This document shows positions 7,636 to 14,109 of a DNA stretch of 17,878 bases, piece after piece. The notes beneath the pieces are model-generated. The model made no database searches. It worked only from the letters and a program-made list of their open reading frames with translations, and was not told the origin of the DNA. Source of the stretch: Methanobacteriota archaeon. Lineage in GTDB: Archaea; Methanobacteriota; Methanobacteria; Methanobacteriales; Methanobacteriaceae. Positions within the stretch are counted from its first letter, which is position 1; each line of letters starts with the position of its first letter. The stretch covers positions 1 through 17,878 of the forward strand of contig JAEZKE010000071.1 in NCBI GenBank assembly GCA_023436175.1, written 5' to 3'. The position numbers and the translations under genes are program-made.

Positions 7636-8274
7636 ATGATTGAAATAAGTCTTGAAAAGGAAAGGGTCATTAAAAGCCTTAAAGAACTTGAAAAAGAGTA
7701 TAACAAAGGTAATATACCAAAAAGCCATTATAACTTTCAGAAAAGAAAACTAACAGAGCAGCTTGAAACTTTTGATGTTGCAGATAGGGTAAGAAAACTC
7801 CAGGGTAAAGAAACCGCGGATGTAACTGATACAGAAATAAACAGTGAAGAAGACAACGGGGAACTATTTAAAAAATTCATTACGCCTCCAGGACTTAAAG
7901 AAAAGAACATAAAGCCAAAGGGAAGATCAATAAATACCAAGATTGCAGCAGGTGTTTTAGTTGCAGCATTCTTTATAGGTATCGTATTTGGAATATATGG
8001 ATTTATACCTCAACAGGTGTCCAGTTCTTCTCTGTATACAAATGACACTGCATTTCCTCCGTTTGTCAATAATTCAACCAATGTTACAAACATGACCAAC
8101 AGCACAAACATTACCAAAAATATAACCAAAAACACAACTACGACCAAGAAAGTGACCAGTAACAACACTACAAAGAAGAATAATAGTAGTAGTGGAACAA
8201 CTACAAACAAATCCCAAACAAAGACAAAGCAACAGTACTATTATCCCGATTTAAATGATATCAACTGGGGTTAA
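7636..8274 (+). CDS. Single-pass membrane protein with sequon-rich extracellular tail, unknown function
   Basis: This 212-residue protein has three parts. A charged, probably coiled-coil cytoplasmic region spans about residues 1-55, a single transmembrane helix spans about 103-122, and an outer tail of about 90 residues is rich in Asn, Thr, Ser and Lys. The tail holds thirteen N-x-[S/T] sequons between residues 136 and 191, so heavy N-glycosylation by the archaeal oligosaccharyltransferase is likely. It ends in a short aromatic segment (YYYPDLNDINWG). I do not recognise the family. The start is uncertain: ATG 7636 is the only canonical start in frame, yet the ribosome binding site AGGAG (7631-7635) abuts it with no spacer. 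ATA at 7645 would have normal spacing. The gene is followed by a hairpin-rich gap. Confidence 0.8.
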   Translation: MIEISLEKERVIKSLKELEKEYNKGNIPKSHYNFQKRKLTEQLETFDVADRVRKLQGKETADVTDTEINSEEDNGELFKKFITPPGLKEKNIKPKGRSINTKIAAGVLVAAFFIGIVFGIYGFIPQQVSSSSLYTNDTAFPPFVNNSTNVTNMTNSTNITKNITKNTTTTKKVTSNNTTKKNNSSSGTTTNKSQTKTKQQYYYPDLNDINWG

Positions 8275-8282
8275 TCAAAGCT

Positions 8283-8364
8283 GAAATCTTCGATTTCCAT
8301 GTGTCAAATCGAAGATTTAAAAATATTTTTTATTTCCAAAAAACTATGATTTTTTGAAGATTTC
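8283..8364. repeat. Composite palindrome: outer stem enclosing smaller hairpins
   Basis: GAAATCTTC (8283-8291) and GAAGATTTC (8356-8364) form a perfect 9-bp outer inverted repeat. The 5' part can alternatively fold as GAAATC-ttc-GATTTC (8283-8297). Inside lie AAATC-gaa-GATTT (8306-8318), which is the exact reverse complement of the core of the first hairpin, and CAAAAAA/TTTTTTG around 8337-8356. The remainder of the gap to 8589 is AT-rich and contains a candidate promoter. Confidence 0.75.
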
Positions 8365-8542
8365 AAGCAGAGCTTAAAATATTACATCAATCTTCTTATT
8401 TTTTAGTAAACGTTTTTTAATTAATTATTTTAACTTATTTTTCATAAATAGAATCTAATAAATTATTTTTAATATAAATGAGATAAAATTCTTTGAAAAA
8501 ACTCATATATCTCTTCTTTACGCCAGTAAACGAAATAGAAAA

Positions 8543-8552
8543 CTATATATTT
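8543..8552 (+). promoter_or_regulatory. Candidate TATA box for the lipoprotein gene
   Basis: CTATATATTT is preceded by GAAAA, which resembles a BRE. Its centre is about 42 nt upstream of the TTG start, so transcription starting about 25 nt downstream would leave the GAGGT site (8578-8582) in the leader. Confidence 0.5.
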
Positions 8553-8589
8553 GGTTTTCAAAATGATATTAATAGAAGAGGTTGATAAA

Positions 8590-9135
8590 TTGAAAAAATA
8601 TTTGCTTGCAATAATTCTTTTAATGTCTGTAGTTCTAATATCCGGATGTACCACAACTGGAAATCAAACAGTTAATAATACATCCACTGGCGTCAAAGCA
8701 TACAACGGAGATCAATTTAACTTTAATTACCCCTCCACCTGGCAGTTGATATCAAGCCAGGCCCAAAATAGTACCGTTGCGGTAGGAGATCCATCTTCAG
8801 CGGATAACAGCGGAAATGTCCAGGTAAACGTCGAAATCCAAACAGCAATAAAACCAGGAAATGTAACAATACATGATTATTACAATTCAACATATGCCCA
8901 ATTTGCCGCTCAAAACTTAGGTTATAAACAGTTATCAGACGGCACTATCACAGTAAATGGAAAAACAGCTCTTGAAAATGTTTACATATTAAATTCAATA
9001 TCCAAACAACAGAGGGCAGTATGGATTCAAGATGGGAATAGAATATATATAATACTATGCAGTGCTCCGATTTCACAATATAACAATGAACAAGAGAACT
9101 TCAATATTATAGTCAACAGTTTCAAGTTAATTTAA
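8590..9135 (+). CDS. PsbP-like lipoprotein
   Basis: This 181-residue exported lipoprotein starts at TTG 8590, with GAGGT 7 nt upstream. A longer reading from TTG 8551 would place residues in front of the signal peptide and has no ribosome site. The N-terminus is a classic lipoprotein signal: two lysines, a hydrophobic stretch and lipobox LISGC with Cys20. The mature domain resembles archaeal PsbP-related proteins, with an early F-N-F-N-Y-P-S-T-W motif (G-x-x-F-x-Y-P-x-x-W) and a closing NFNIIVNSFKLI. Similar ends (SFKVM, SFKIQ) occur in the next two genes, so these are paralogues. The biochemical role in methanogens is unknown; a surface location is clear. Several N-x-[S/T] sequons suggest glycosylation. 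Confidence 0.85.
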   Translation: MKKYLLAIILLMSVVLISGCTTTGNQTVNNTSTGVKAYNGDQFNFNYPSTWQLISSQAQNSTVAVGDPSSADNSGNVQVNVEIQTAIKPGNVTIHDYYNSTYAQFAAQNLGYKQLSDGTITVNGKTALENVYILNSISKQQRAVWIQDGNRIYIILCSAPISQYNNEQENFNIIVNSFKLI

Positions 9136-9360
9136 CACAAATAGCAATTTTTAATTTTTGCGGCTTAAAATACCCTTATTCTCTTTTTAAATTAAATTTT
9201 ACCCGGTTTTGATCATTTGCAAAAGTATTTACTGTAAGTTAAAGTGTTAATTAACCTAAATTGACTTTTAAATTTATAATTTAAACATTCCACACCCCTG
9301 CAACATCAGGTCAACATTAACAAAATTAACCTGTCAACACAATTTAATGTATAACTTATA

Positions 9361-9512
9361 TCTTACATTAATCACAGTAGATTAACAATCTTTAAATTTT
9401 TAAGTTAAATTAGCTTATATTAATCATGACAGTAAATTAACAATCTAAACTTTAAGTTAAACTATCTTACATTAATCACAAATTAACAATCTTTAAATTC
9501 TTAAGTTTAAAC
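9361..9512. repeat. Three degenerate tandem repeats of about 52 bp
   Basis: Units at 9361-9412, 9413-9464 and 9465 to about 9512 share CTTA[CT]ATTAATCA, then ATTAACAATCT, then TTTAAGTT. The third has lost about five bases. The first contains TTAATC/GATTAA (9368-9385). The array ends about 10 bp before the GGAGGGAT ribosome binding site of the next gene. The earlier part of the 9136-9533 gap is AT-rich and includes an imperfect CAGGT/ACCTG inverted repeat near 9308. Confidence 0.75.
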
Positions 9513-9533
9513 AAGTAGATCTGGAGGGATAAA

Positions 9534-10100
9534 TTGAAAAAGTACATGTTTGCAATAATTCTCATAATTGCAGTGATTTTATCTGCATTTGTAACATTCG
9601 AATATGTAATCACTGCAAATCAAACATCTAACCAAACATCCTCTTCTATTCCAACAAAGACATATTCTGCAAATGGAATTTCTTTTAACTATTCTACTGA
9701 CTGGGAAGAAGGTAATAAAACAGGACAGTATTTAATTGCCTATGTTAAAGATCCAAAACTGAACAGTTCAGATGGTAAACCTGGAGCAGTAGTACAGGTT
9801 ATGAAAAGGACATCCAATGGTGTTCCACTGAAAAGATTTTATGATGATGTTAAAGGAGAAGCATCAAATGTCCCTGGTTACGGAGTGATGTCAGAGACAA
9901 CAACTACGGTAGATAATATTACAGCTTACGAATTTACTGCCAGAGCAATGGACAGCAGTATTGAAGAACAATTTGATATAGTACTTTTTGAAAAAAAAGG
10001 GTTTGTGTACATGATAGCATGCGGAACACGAGCTCCGACATATCTAAGTGACGAAGAAGAAAATTTTGATATGATAATTGATAGTTTTAAAGTAATGTGA
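9534..10100 (+). CDS. PsbP-like membrane-anchored protein
   Basis: This is a 188-residue paralogue of the preceding lipoprotein. It starts at TTG 9534 with GGAGGGAT about 6 nt upstream. The first residues (MKKYMFAIILI) match the lipoprotein's signal, but there is no lipobox Cys, so the hydrophobic stretch (about residues 5-27) probably stays as an uncleaved anchor. The outer domain has Y-S-A-N-G-I-S-F-N-Y-S-T-D-W near residue 42 and ends NFDMIIDSFKVM, the PsbP-like signatures shared with both neighbours. N-x-[S/T] sequons occur near the anchor (NQTSNQTS). Function is unknown. It is separated from the upstream paralogue by the degenerate 52-bp repeats, so it is likely transcribed independently. 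Confidence 0.85.
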   Translation: MKKYMFAIILIIAVILSAFVTFEYVITANQTSNQTSSSIPTKTYSANGISFNYSTDWEEGNKTGQYLIAYVKDPKLNSSDGKPGAVVQVMKRTSNGVPLKRFYDDVKGEASNVPGYGVMSETTTTVDNITAYEFTARAMDSSIEEQFDIVLFEKKGFVYMIACGTRAPTYLSDEEENFDMIIDSFKVM

Positions 10101-10184
10101 TTTAATTTCATTTTAAACTATAATTATCTATTTTTCATGAGTTTAACCCTATTTTGGGGTATATTCCTGCTGATTTGAAAAGAA

Positions 10185-10196
10185 AAATTATATTAA
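10185..10196 (+). promoter_or_regulatory. Candidate TATA box for the third PsbP-like gene
   Basis: AAATTATATTAA lies about 50 nt upstream of ATG 10240, preceded by a purine-rich AAAAGAA. A start about 25 nt downstream leaves the GGGG ribosome site within the leader. Confidence 0.4.
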
Positions 10197-10239
10197 TCTG
10201 TTTTTTAGATGTTACTACATAAAACAAAAGGGGTAGTCG

Positions 10240-10938
10240 ATGAACGATCCGTTAAGAAAGGGTAGAGATAAAAGTAATCTATTAAATGGCCCAAAACAAA
10301 AATATAAGAATGGGAACCGTAATCCATTTAAGGGTCCTTATAAAAAAGAAGTATTTGCAATTAGTCTTGCAATTCTCATAGCGCTTCTTGTACTTTTAGT
10401 AACCCATGTATCAACTGAAAGTAATGGTTCTGTTCATCAATTAAGTCAACCAGTTAATCAAACAGCTGAAATACCTGCAAAAATCTATTCAGCTGGTGGA
10501 ATATCGCTCCAATATCCTGCTTCATGGAACATTACAACTGACGAGATCAATGGAACCAACATGCAGATTGTAATTCAGGATCCGACTTCCACAAGTAATC
10601 CCCAAAGTACTCAAATTGCAGCATTTACCATACTTAAAGAGCAAAATGACGGTTCTGGGACCTTAGATCAACGTAAAGATAACTTTGTTCAAAGCTTCAC
10701 AGATTCCGGCGCTAATATCGCCCCAACAAGTACTTCAAATATCAATGTAAGTGGGATAAACTCTACTGAAACCATATACAATGGAAACGATCCAAAATAT
10801 AATAAGATACAATTAAAAGTTATATATTTTGAACAAAATGACATGTTCTACATATTAGGATTTTTTACTAAAGGAATGGACTTATCAAGTCAAGATCCAT
10901 ATTTTAGTATAATATTAAACAGTTTTAAAATCCAGTAA
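10240..10938 (+). CDS. PsbP-like protein with basic cytoplasmic N-terminus and membrane anchor
   Basis: This is a 232-residue third paralogue. About 36 basic, Lys/Asn/Gly-rich residues precede a transmembrane helix (about 39-60), giving an N-in, C-out single-pass topology unlike the lipoprotein. The outer domain begins with Y-S-A-G-G-I-S-L-Q-Y-P-A-S-W and ends YFSIILNSFKIQ, matching the other two PsbP-like proteins. ATG 10240 is preceded by AAAGGGG about 9 nt upstream. A set of three adjacent paralogues with three different membrane attachments suggests duplication followed by change of anchor. No catalytic residues can be identified, and the role is unknown. Confidence 0.83.
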   Translation: MNDPLRKGRDKSNLLNGPKQKYKNGNRNPFKGPYKKEVFAISLAILIALLVLLVTHVSTESNGSVHQLSQPVNQTAEIPAKIYSAGGISLQYPASWNITTDEINGTNMQIVIQDPTSTSNPQSTQIAAFTILKEQNDGSGTLDQRKDNFVQSFTDSGANIAPTSTSNINVSGINSTETIYNGNDPKYNKIQLKVIYFEQNDMFYILGFFTKGMDLSSQDPYFSIILNSFKIQ

Positions 10939-11138
10939 TCATCTTATTTAGCCAGATATTTTATTAGAGATATTTTGAATTTAAATTTCATATTCATATT
11001 TTCTATTTAAGGTTTTTAATTAAATAATGTCATTTCACATATTCCTATTTTCAATATATACCCCTTTTAAAGTTATTAAATGAAGTATTTAAAATCATAT
11101 TTAATGCAAAAATACATACAAAAAGAAATGATTTTTAA

Positions 11139-11226
11139 TCAGGTCTTTATATAGAAGTATAATATATATTAATGAATAGAATACAATATATTTCTTGTAT
11201 TATATTTGACAGAGTAAAAGACCTGA
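11139..11226. repeat. 10-bp inverted repeat enclosing an AT-rich stem
   Basis: TCAGGTCTTT (11139-11148) and AAAGACCTGA (11217-11226) are perfect inverted repeats about 68 bp apart. Between them is a 7-bp pair, AATACAA/TTGTATT (11180-11186, 11195-11201). Together they could fold as a small structured RNA, but no homologue is recognised. The surrounding gap (10939-11444) is very AT-rich and shows no supported gene. Confidence 0.5.
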
Positions 11227-11444
11227 GAGTTACCATAAAAACTGCTTTTTATTTTAGTTGCATCCTAAAATGAAAATATAACATCTATGCCCCAAGAATA
11301 TATAATTATATTAAAAATTGAGGTATAAAAGGAAGCAATATTTAAAAATACGCTGGTAATATCCGTTATTTGCTAAATAAAGGTTAAATAACCCATAAAT
11401 GGTTAAATCTGTAATATATATAATTTTTTAAAATTATCAAATCC

Positions 11445-11739
11445 CCGAAAATTAAGTTTCGGAAGTCAAACATACGATGTTAAACAGCCATTGAATACAA
11501 AGTATTCAAGGCACTAAAACATACATGATGTTTAACAGCTGGCAAAAATTTTATTTTTGCTATGGCGAATTGTTAATTCGCCAATCCTCGAATACAAAGT
11601 ATCCAGGATAAATATTAATGTTTACAGTTCTCGAAATTATAAATTTCGAGACGTTAAAAATCAAATGATTTTTAACAGTCGCCAAAAATTAAAACATGCG
11701 AAAAACCAAGGGTTTTGAGGGATTTTTGCGGCAAAAATC
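11445..11739. repeat. Array of about ten short palindromes upstream of the KH-protein gene
   Basis: Consecutive inverted repeats are: CCGAAA (11445-11462), AACAT (11469-11481, loop acg), TTGAATAC (11491-11509, loop aaa), AAACAT (11517-11533), GCAAAAAT (11542-11560, loop ttt), TGGCGAATT (11563-11583, loop gtt), CTCGAAATT (11630-11650, loop ata), GTTAAAAATCA (11653-11676, 2-nt loop), AAAACC (11702-11716, loop aag) and GATTTTTGC (11721-11739, 1-nt loop). Most arms are perfect. The tag [T]AACAG or TACAG follows four of them (11482-11487, 11531-11538, 11621-11627, 11671-11678), and GAATACaaaGTAT occurs twice, suggesting duplication of a composite unit. Confidence 0.9.
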
Positions 11740-11791
11740 AAAGATTCACTGGCCTTCAGAACTTGTCTCCAGGGAGTGAATACCTTTGATT
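11736..11791 (+). promoter_or_regulatory. Long leader hairpin just before the KH-protein gene
   Basis: AATCAAAG (11736-11743) pairs perfectly with CTTTGATT (11784-11791). Inside it, ATTCACT (11744-11750) pairs with AGTGAAT (11775-11781), and a further GG/CC closes a loop of about 16 nt. Small bulges (AC, and A/G-rich) interrupt the 3' side. The stem ends about 10 nt before the AAGGAGGA ribosome site, so it could affect translation of the downstream gene. Confidence 0.6.
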
Positions 11792-11817
11792 TCAATGAAA
11801 AGAAGGAGGAATAGAGA

Positions 11818-12315
11818 ATGGTATTGCCAATATGCGATGTCTGCTTAAAAAGTGGAATGTTATGTCAGGGGTGTGAAAATAAGTTAAAAAGTGGTGAAAT
11901 AACCCAGCTGGATTTAGACATTGCAAAGTTACTTTACAAACTTGGTGAGGGCACTATAGGCTTTAAAAAGACTATTGAAATCGGAGATGTCGTTATAATA
12001 GTAACAGACAAAAACCAAGTAGGTAAAATCATAGGTAAAAGCGGGAAAATAGTAAGAGCAATATCGAAGAAGGTAGGAAAAAAAGTAAGAGTTATAGGAG
12101 AAGGTTCTGACTTTAAAGAAATAGCAAGAGATATTTTAGCCCCTGCAAGGATATCAGGGATTAACATAGTCTACGGAACAGATGGAGAAGAAAAATACAA
12201 AATCAGAGTCATGAGAGAAGATTCAAGGAGACTTCCTGCCAGATTAGATGTATTAAATGATATCATGAAACAGTTAACCCATGAAAAAACTGTTATTGTT
12301 CTTGATGATCTTTAA
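11818..12315 (+). CDS. Archaeal zinc-finger/KH-domain RNA-binding protein (NusA-like)
   Basis: This 165-residue protein begins with a small treble of cysteines, CDVC (6-9) and CQGC (16-19), consistent with one bound zinc. A KH region follows whose G-x-x-G loop is GKSG at 73-76 in the segment VGKIIGKSGK. A second alpha/beta region (about 100-165) contains APARISGIN and REDSRRLPA and could be a further KH-like fold. KH domains bind single-stranded RNA or DNA. Archaeal members are often called NusA-like transcription factors, but the role is not firmly established. ATG 11818 is supported by AAGGAGGA about 8 nt upstream. The gene is flanked on both sides by palindrome arrays, and a long hairpin lies immediately before its ribosome site, so leader-mediated control is possible. 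Confidence 0.85.
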   Translation: MVLPICDVCLKSGMLCQGCENKLKSGEITQLDLDIAKLLYKLGEGTIGFKKTIEIGDVVIIVTDKNQVGKIIGKSGKIVRAISKKVGKKVRVIGEGSDFKEIARDILAPARISGINIVYGTDGEEKYKIRVMREDSRRLPARLDVLNDIMKQLTHEKTVIVLDDL

Positions 12316-12539
12316 AAATCATAGATTTTAAAGGTTTACACAATCTACGATTTTGTAACCTTGAAAATCAAGGATTTAAGGTTGTCAAAATAACCACAAA
12401 AAAATAAAATTTTTTTGTGCCGTCGAACACTGTCAAAACCATAGGTTTTGCAGCCCGAAAAAATTTATGATTTTTTCGACGGCTTGTGTTCGGAGCCGAG
12501 GAAACTGTCACACCTCTCAAAAATTCCAAAAATTTTTGA
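12311..12539. repeat. Palindrome array downstream of the KH-protein gene
   Basis: Inverted repeats follow one another: TTTAAAAATC/GATTTTAAA (12311-12332, loop ata, overlapping the stop codon); an imperfect GGTT...AACC (12333-12360, loop tac); AACCTT..AAATC/GATTTAAGGTT (12357-12383, loop aag); CACAAAAAAAT/ATTTTTTTGTG (12395-12419, loop aaa); CAAAACC/GGTTTTG (12434-12450, loop ata); CGAAAAAAT/ATTTTTTCG (12456-12478); and TCAAAAATT/AATTTTTGA (12517-12539). Alternative outer stems CCGTCG/CGACGG (12420-12425, 12477-12482) and CGAACAC/GTGTTCG (12424-12430, 12486-12492) exclude one another. The rest of the gap to 12671 is AT-rich, with a possible TATA element (TTTATTATA, about 12620-12628). Confidence 0.85.
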
Positions 12540-12671
12540 TAACCTTAAAATTTGCTCTTAATTTAAATAATTTTTTTTAAATATTTATTACCAACAGAAC
12601 TGACTTTAAAACCAGCATATTTATTATACATACAACTAATTTATTTTAAACTCAATGTGTAGATGATATAT

Positions 12672-13820
12672 ATGGAAATTGTGCTTTGTGTTACCGGGAG
12701 TATAGCTGCGATAGAATCCATTAAACTTGCAAGAGAACTTGCAAGACATGGAATTAATGTAAAATGCTTTATGAGTGATGGTGCATGTGATATAATCAAT
12801 CCCTACGCCATGGAATTTGCAACAGGCCAGGACGTTGTTACCAAGATTACAGGTAAAATCGAGCATGTTAAATATGCAAATGCTGATTTAATCTTAGTTG
12901 CGCCTGCTACGGCCAATGTAATAAGTAAATTTGCCTATAAAATTGCGGACAATCCAATTAATACCCTTTTAATTACAGCTTTTGGTTACAGTACCCCTAT
13001 CTTAATGGTTCCATCCATGCATAATTCCATGTACAAAGCTGTAAAGGAAAACATTGAAACCCTTAAAAGCGAAGGAATCACATTTGTAAAGCCTAAAGTT
13101 GAAGAAAAAAAAGCTAAATTCCCAGATATTAATGACATCGTTCTCCACGTGCTGAGAGAAACTTCTAAAGGGGAACTAAGAGGTAAAAAAGTGCTTGTAA
13201 GCGCTGGATCTACCTATGAAAAAATCGATGAAGTCAGGGGAATTACAAATAGAAGTTCCGGCAAAATGGGCATTGAAATCGCCAAAGAAGCCTTTATTAG
13301 AGGTGCCGATGTAACACTTATAAAAGGCCATATGACTGCAGAAGTGCCCCATGTATTTGATGTGGTCGAAGTTGAATCATCAACTGAAATGCACTATGCA
13401 GTGTCCAAATTGGCCGGCAAAAACGATGTATTTATTTCTGCAGCTGCAGTTTCTGATTTTAAAGTTAAAAATCCAGAAGCCGCCAAAATCTCATCAGATA
13501 CAGATATACTGATAGAACTTGAAAGAACCCCTAAAATATTAAATGAGGTAAAAGAAATTAACCCTGACATTTTCCTTGTCGGGTTTAAAGCAGTCCACAA
13601 CCTGTCTGATGAAGAACTGCTCAATGCCGCCAAAAAAAGGATGGAACAGTCCAGTGCAGATCTCATGGTTGCAAACGATGTTGCAGTGGAAGGGGCTGGA
13701 TTTGGGTCTGATGAAAATCAGGTCGTTTTGATGGATGATGATATTATCGAAATTTCTTTGAGCCCTAAACGGGAGATTGCAAAAAGAATTATCGACAGGA
13801 TCATTACCAAAAGTTTATAA
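12672..13820 (+). CDS. coaBC: Bifunctional phosphopantothenoylcysteine decarboxylase/phosphopantothenate–cysteine ligase
   Basis: This 382-residue enzyme of coenzyme A synthesis joins 4'-phosphopantothenate to cysteine and then decarboxylates the product. The N-terminal CoaC flavoprotein half (about 1-165) shows TGSIAA at 8-13, the probable catalytic His65 in EHVKYA, APATAN at 77-82 for FMN contact, and PSMHNSMY at 114-121, the archaeal form of the PxMNxxMW substrate motif. The C-terminal CoaB half (about 170-382) shows SAGSTYEKID, then ITNRSSGKMG ending near residue 200, SAAAVSDFK at 256-264, GFKA and VANDV. Length and domain order are normal for the fusion. ATG 12672 is preferred because a weak AGATGAT lies just upstream; ATG 12663 would add three residues. 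A T7 run (about 13829) shortly after the stop may end transcription. Confidence 0.95.
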   Translation: MEIVLCVTGSIAAIESIKLARELARHGINVKCFMSDGACDIINPYAMEFATGQDVVTKITGKIEHVKYANADLILVAPATANVISKFAYKIADNPINTLLITAFGYSTPILMVPSMHNSMYKAVKENIETLKSEGITFVKPKVEEKKAKFPDINDIVLHVLRETSKGELRGKKVLVSAGSTYEKIDEVRGITNRSSGKMGIEIAKEAFIRGADVTLIKGHMTAEVPHVFDVVEVESSTEMHYAVSKLAGKNDVFISAAAVSDFKVKNPEAAKISSDTDILIELERTPKILNEVKEINPDIFLVGFKAVHNLSDEELLNAAKKRMEQSSADLMVANDVAVEGAGFGSDENQVVLMDDDIIEISLSPKREIAKRIIDRIITKSL

Positions 13821-13827
13821 TACATAC

Positions 13828-13836
13828 TTTTTTTGA
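13828..13836 (+). terminator. Poly-T run after coaBC
   Basis: A run of seven T lies within 15 bp of the coaBC stop codon; such runs end transcription in archaea. No hairpin precedes it. The remaining gap to 14109 is AT-rich, with a 7-bp inverted repeat TAACTCT/AGAGTTA (14070-14089) around a TATTTAAA stretch and no supported gene. Confidence 0.45.
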
Positions 13837-14109
13837 ATTTGATTTGAGTTAATAACTATTTTTTTAGGAAACTTTAGTTCTATGAAAATACATTACTGTT
13901 TAAGTTTTTAACTGAAAGATAAAAGAATTATAGAAAGTATTAAGTGCTACTTTTAAACTACAAATAATCAACGAGTTATTAGATAAATTTAAAGCATGGC
14001 TGACGCTTAGAAATGTTAAAATAAGTTTAAATAACTTTTAAGTTAAATGATTGTTGGAAATGGAATAGATAACTCTATTTAAAGAGTTAAGAAATATAAG
14101 AGGCATTAA

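Noticed and set aside
8010..8210. Hydrophobic 66-residue minus-strand open reading frame
   Set aside because: It is the complement of the Asn/Thr-rich tail codons of the 7636 gene; the hydrophobicity is an artefact of antisense ACA/AAC codons.
11173..11274. 33-codon open reading frame starting ATG 11173
   Set aside because: No ribosome binding site, no recognisable motif, and AT-rich noncoding composition.
11517..11545. Box C-like ATGATGT suggesting a C/D guide RNA
   Set aside because: No box D (CTGA) at suitable spacing and no C'/D' pair; the match lies within a palindrome and is explained by it.
12480..12520. Resemblance of GCCGAGGAAACTG to the conserved start of RNase P RNA
   Set aside because: The canonical AGGAAAGTCC core does not match, and no partner P4 strand or other conserved regions were seen.
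13394..13666. 90-residue minus-strand open reading frame inside coaBC
   Set aside because: It is the antisense shadow of a well-supported conserved gene and has no ribosome site.
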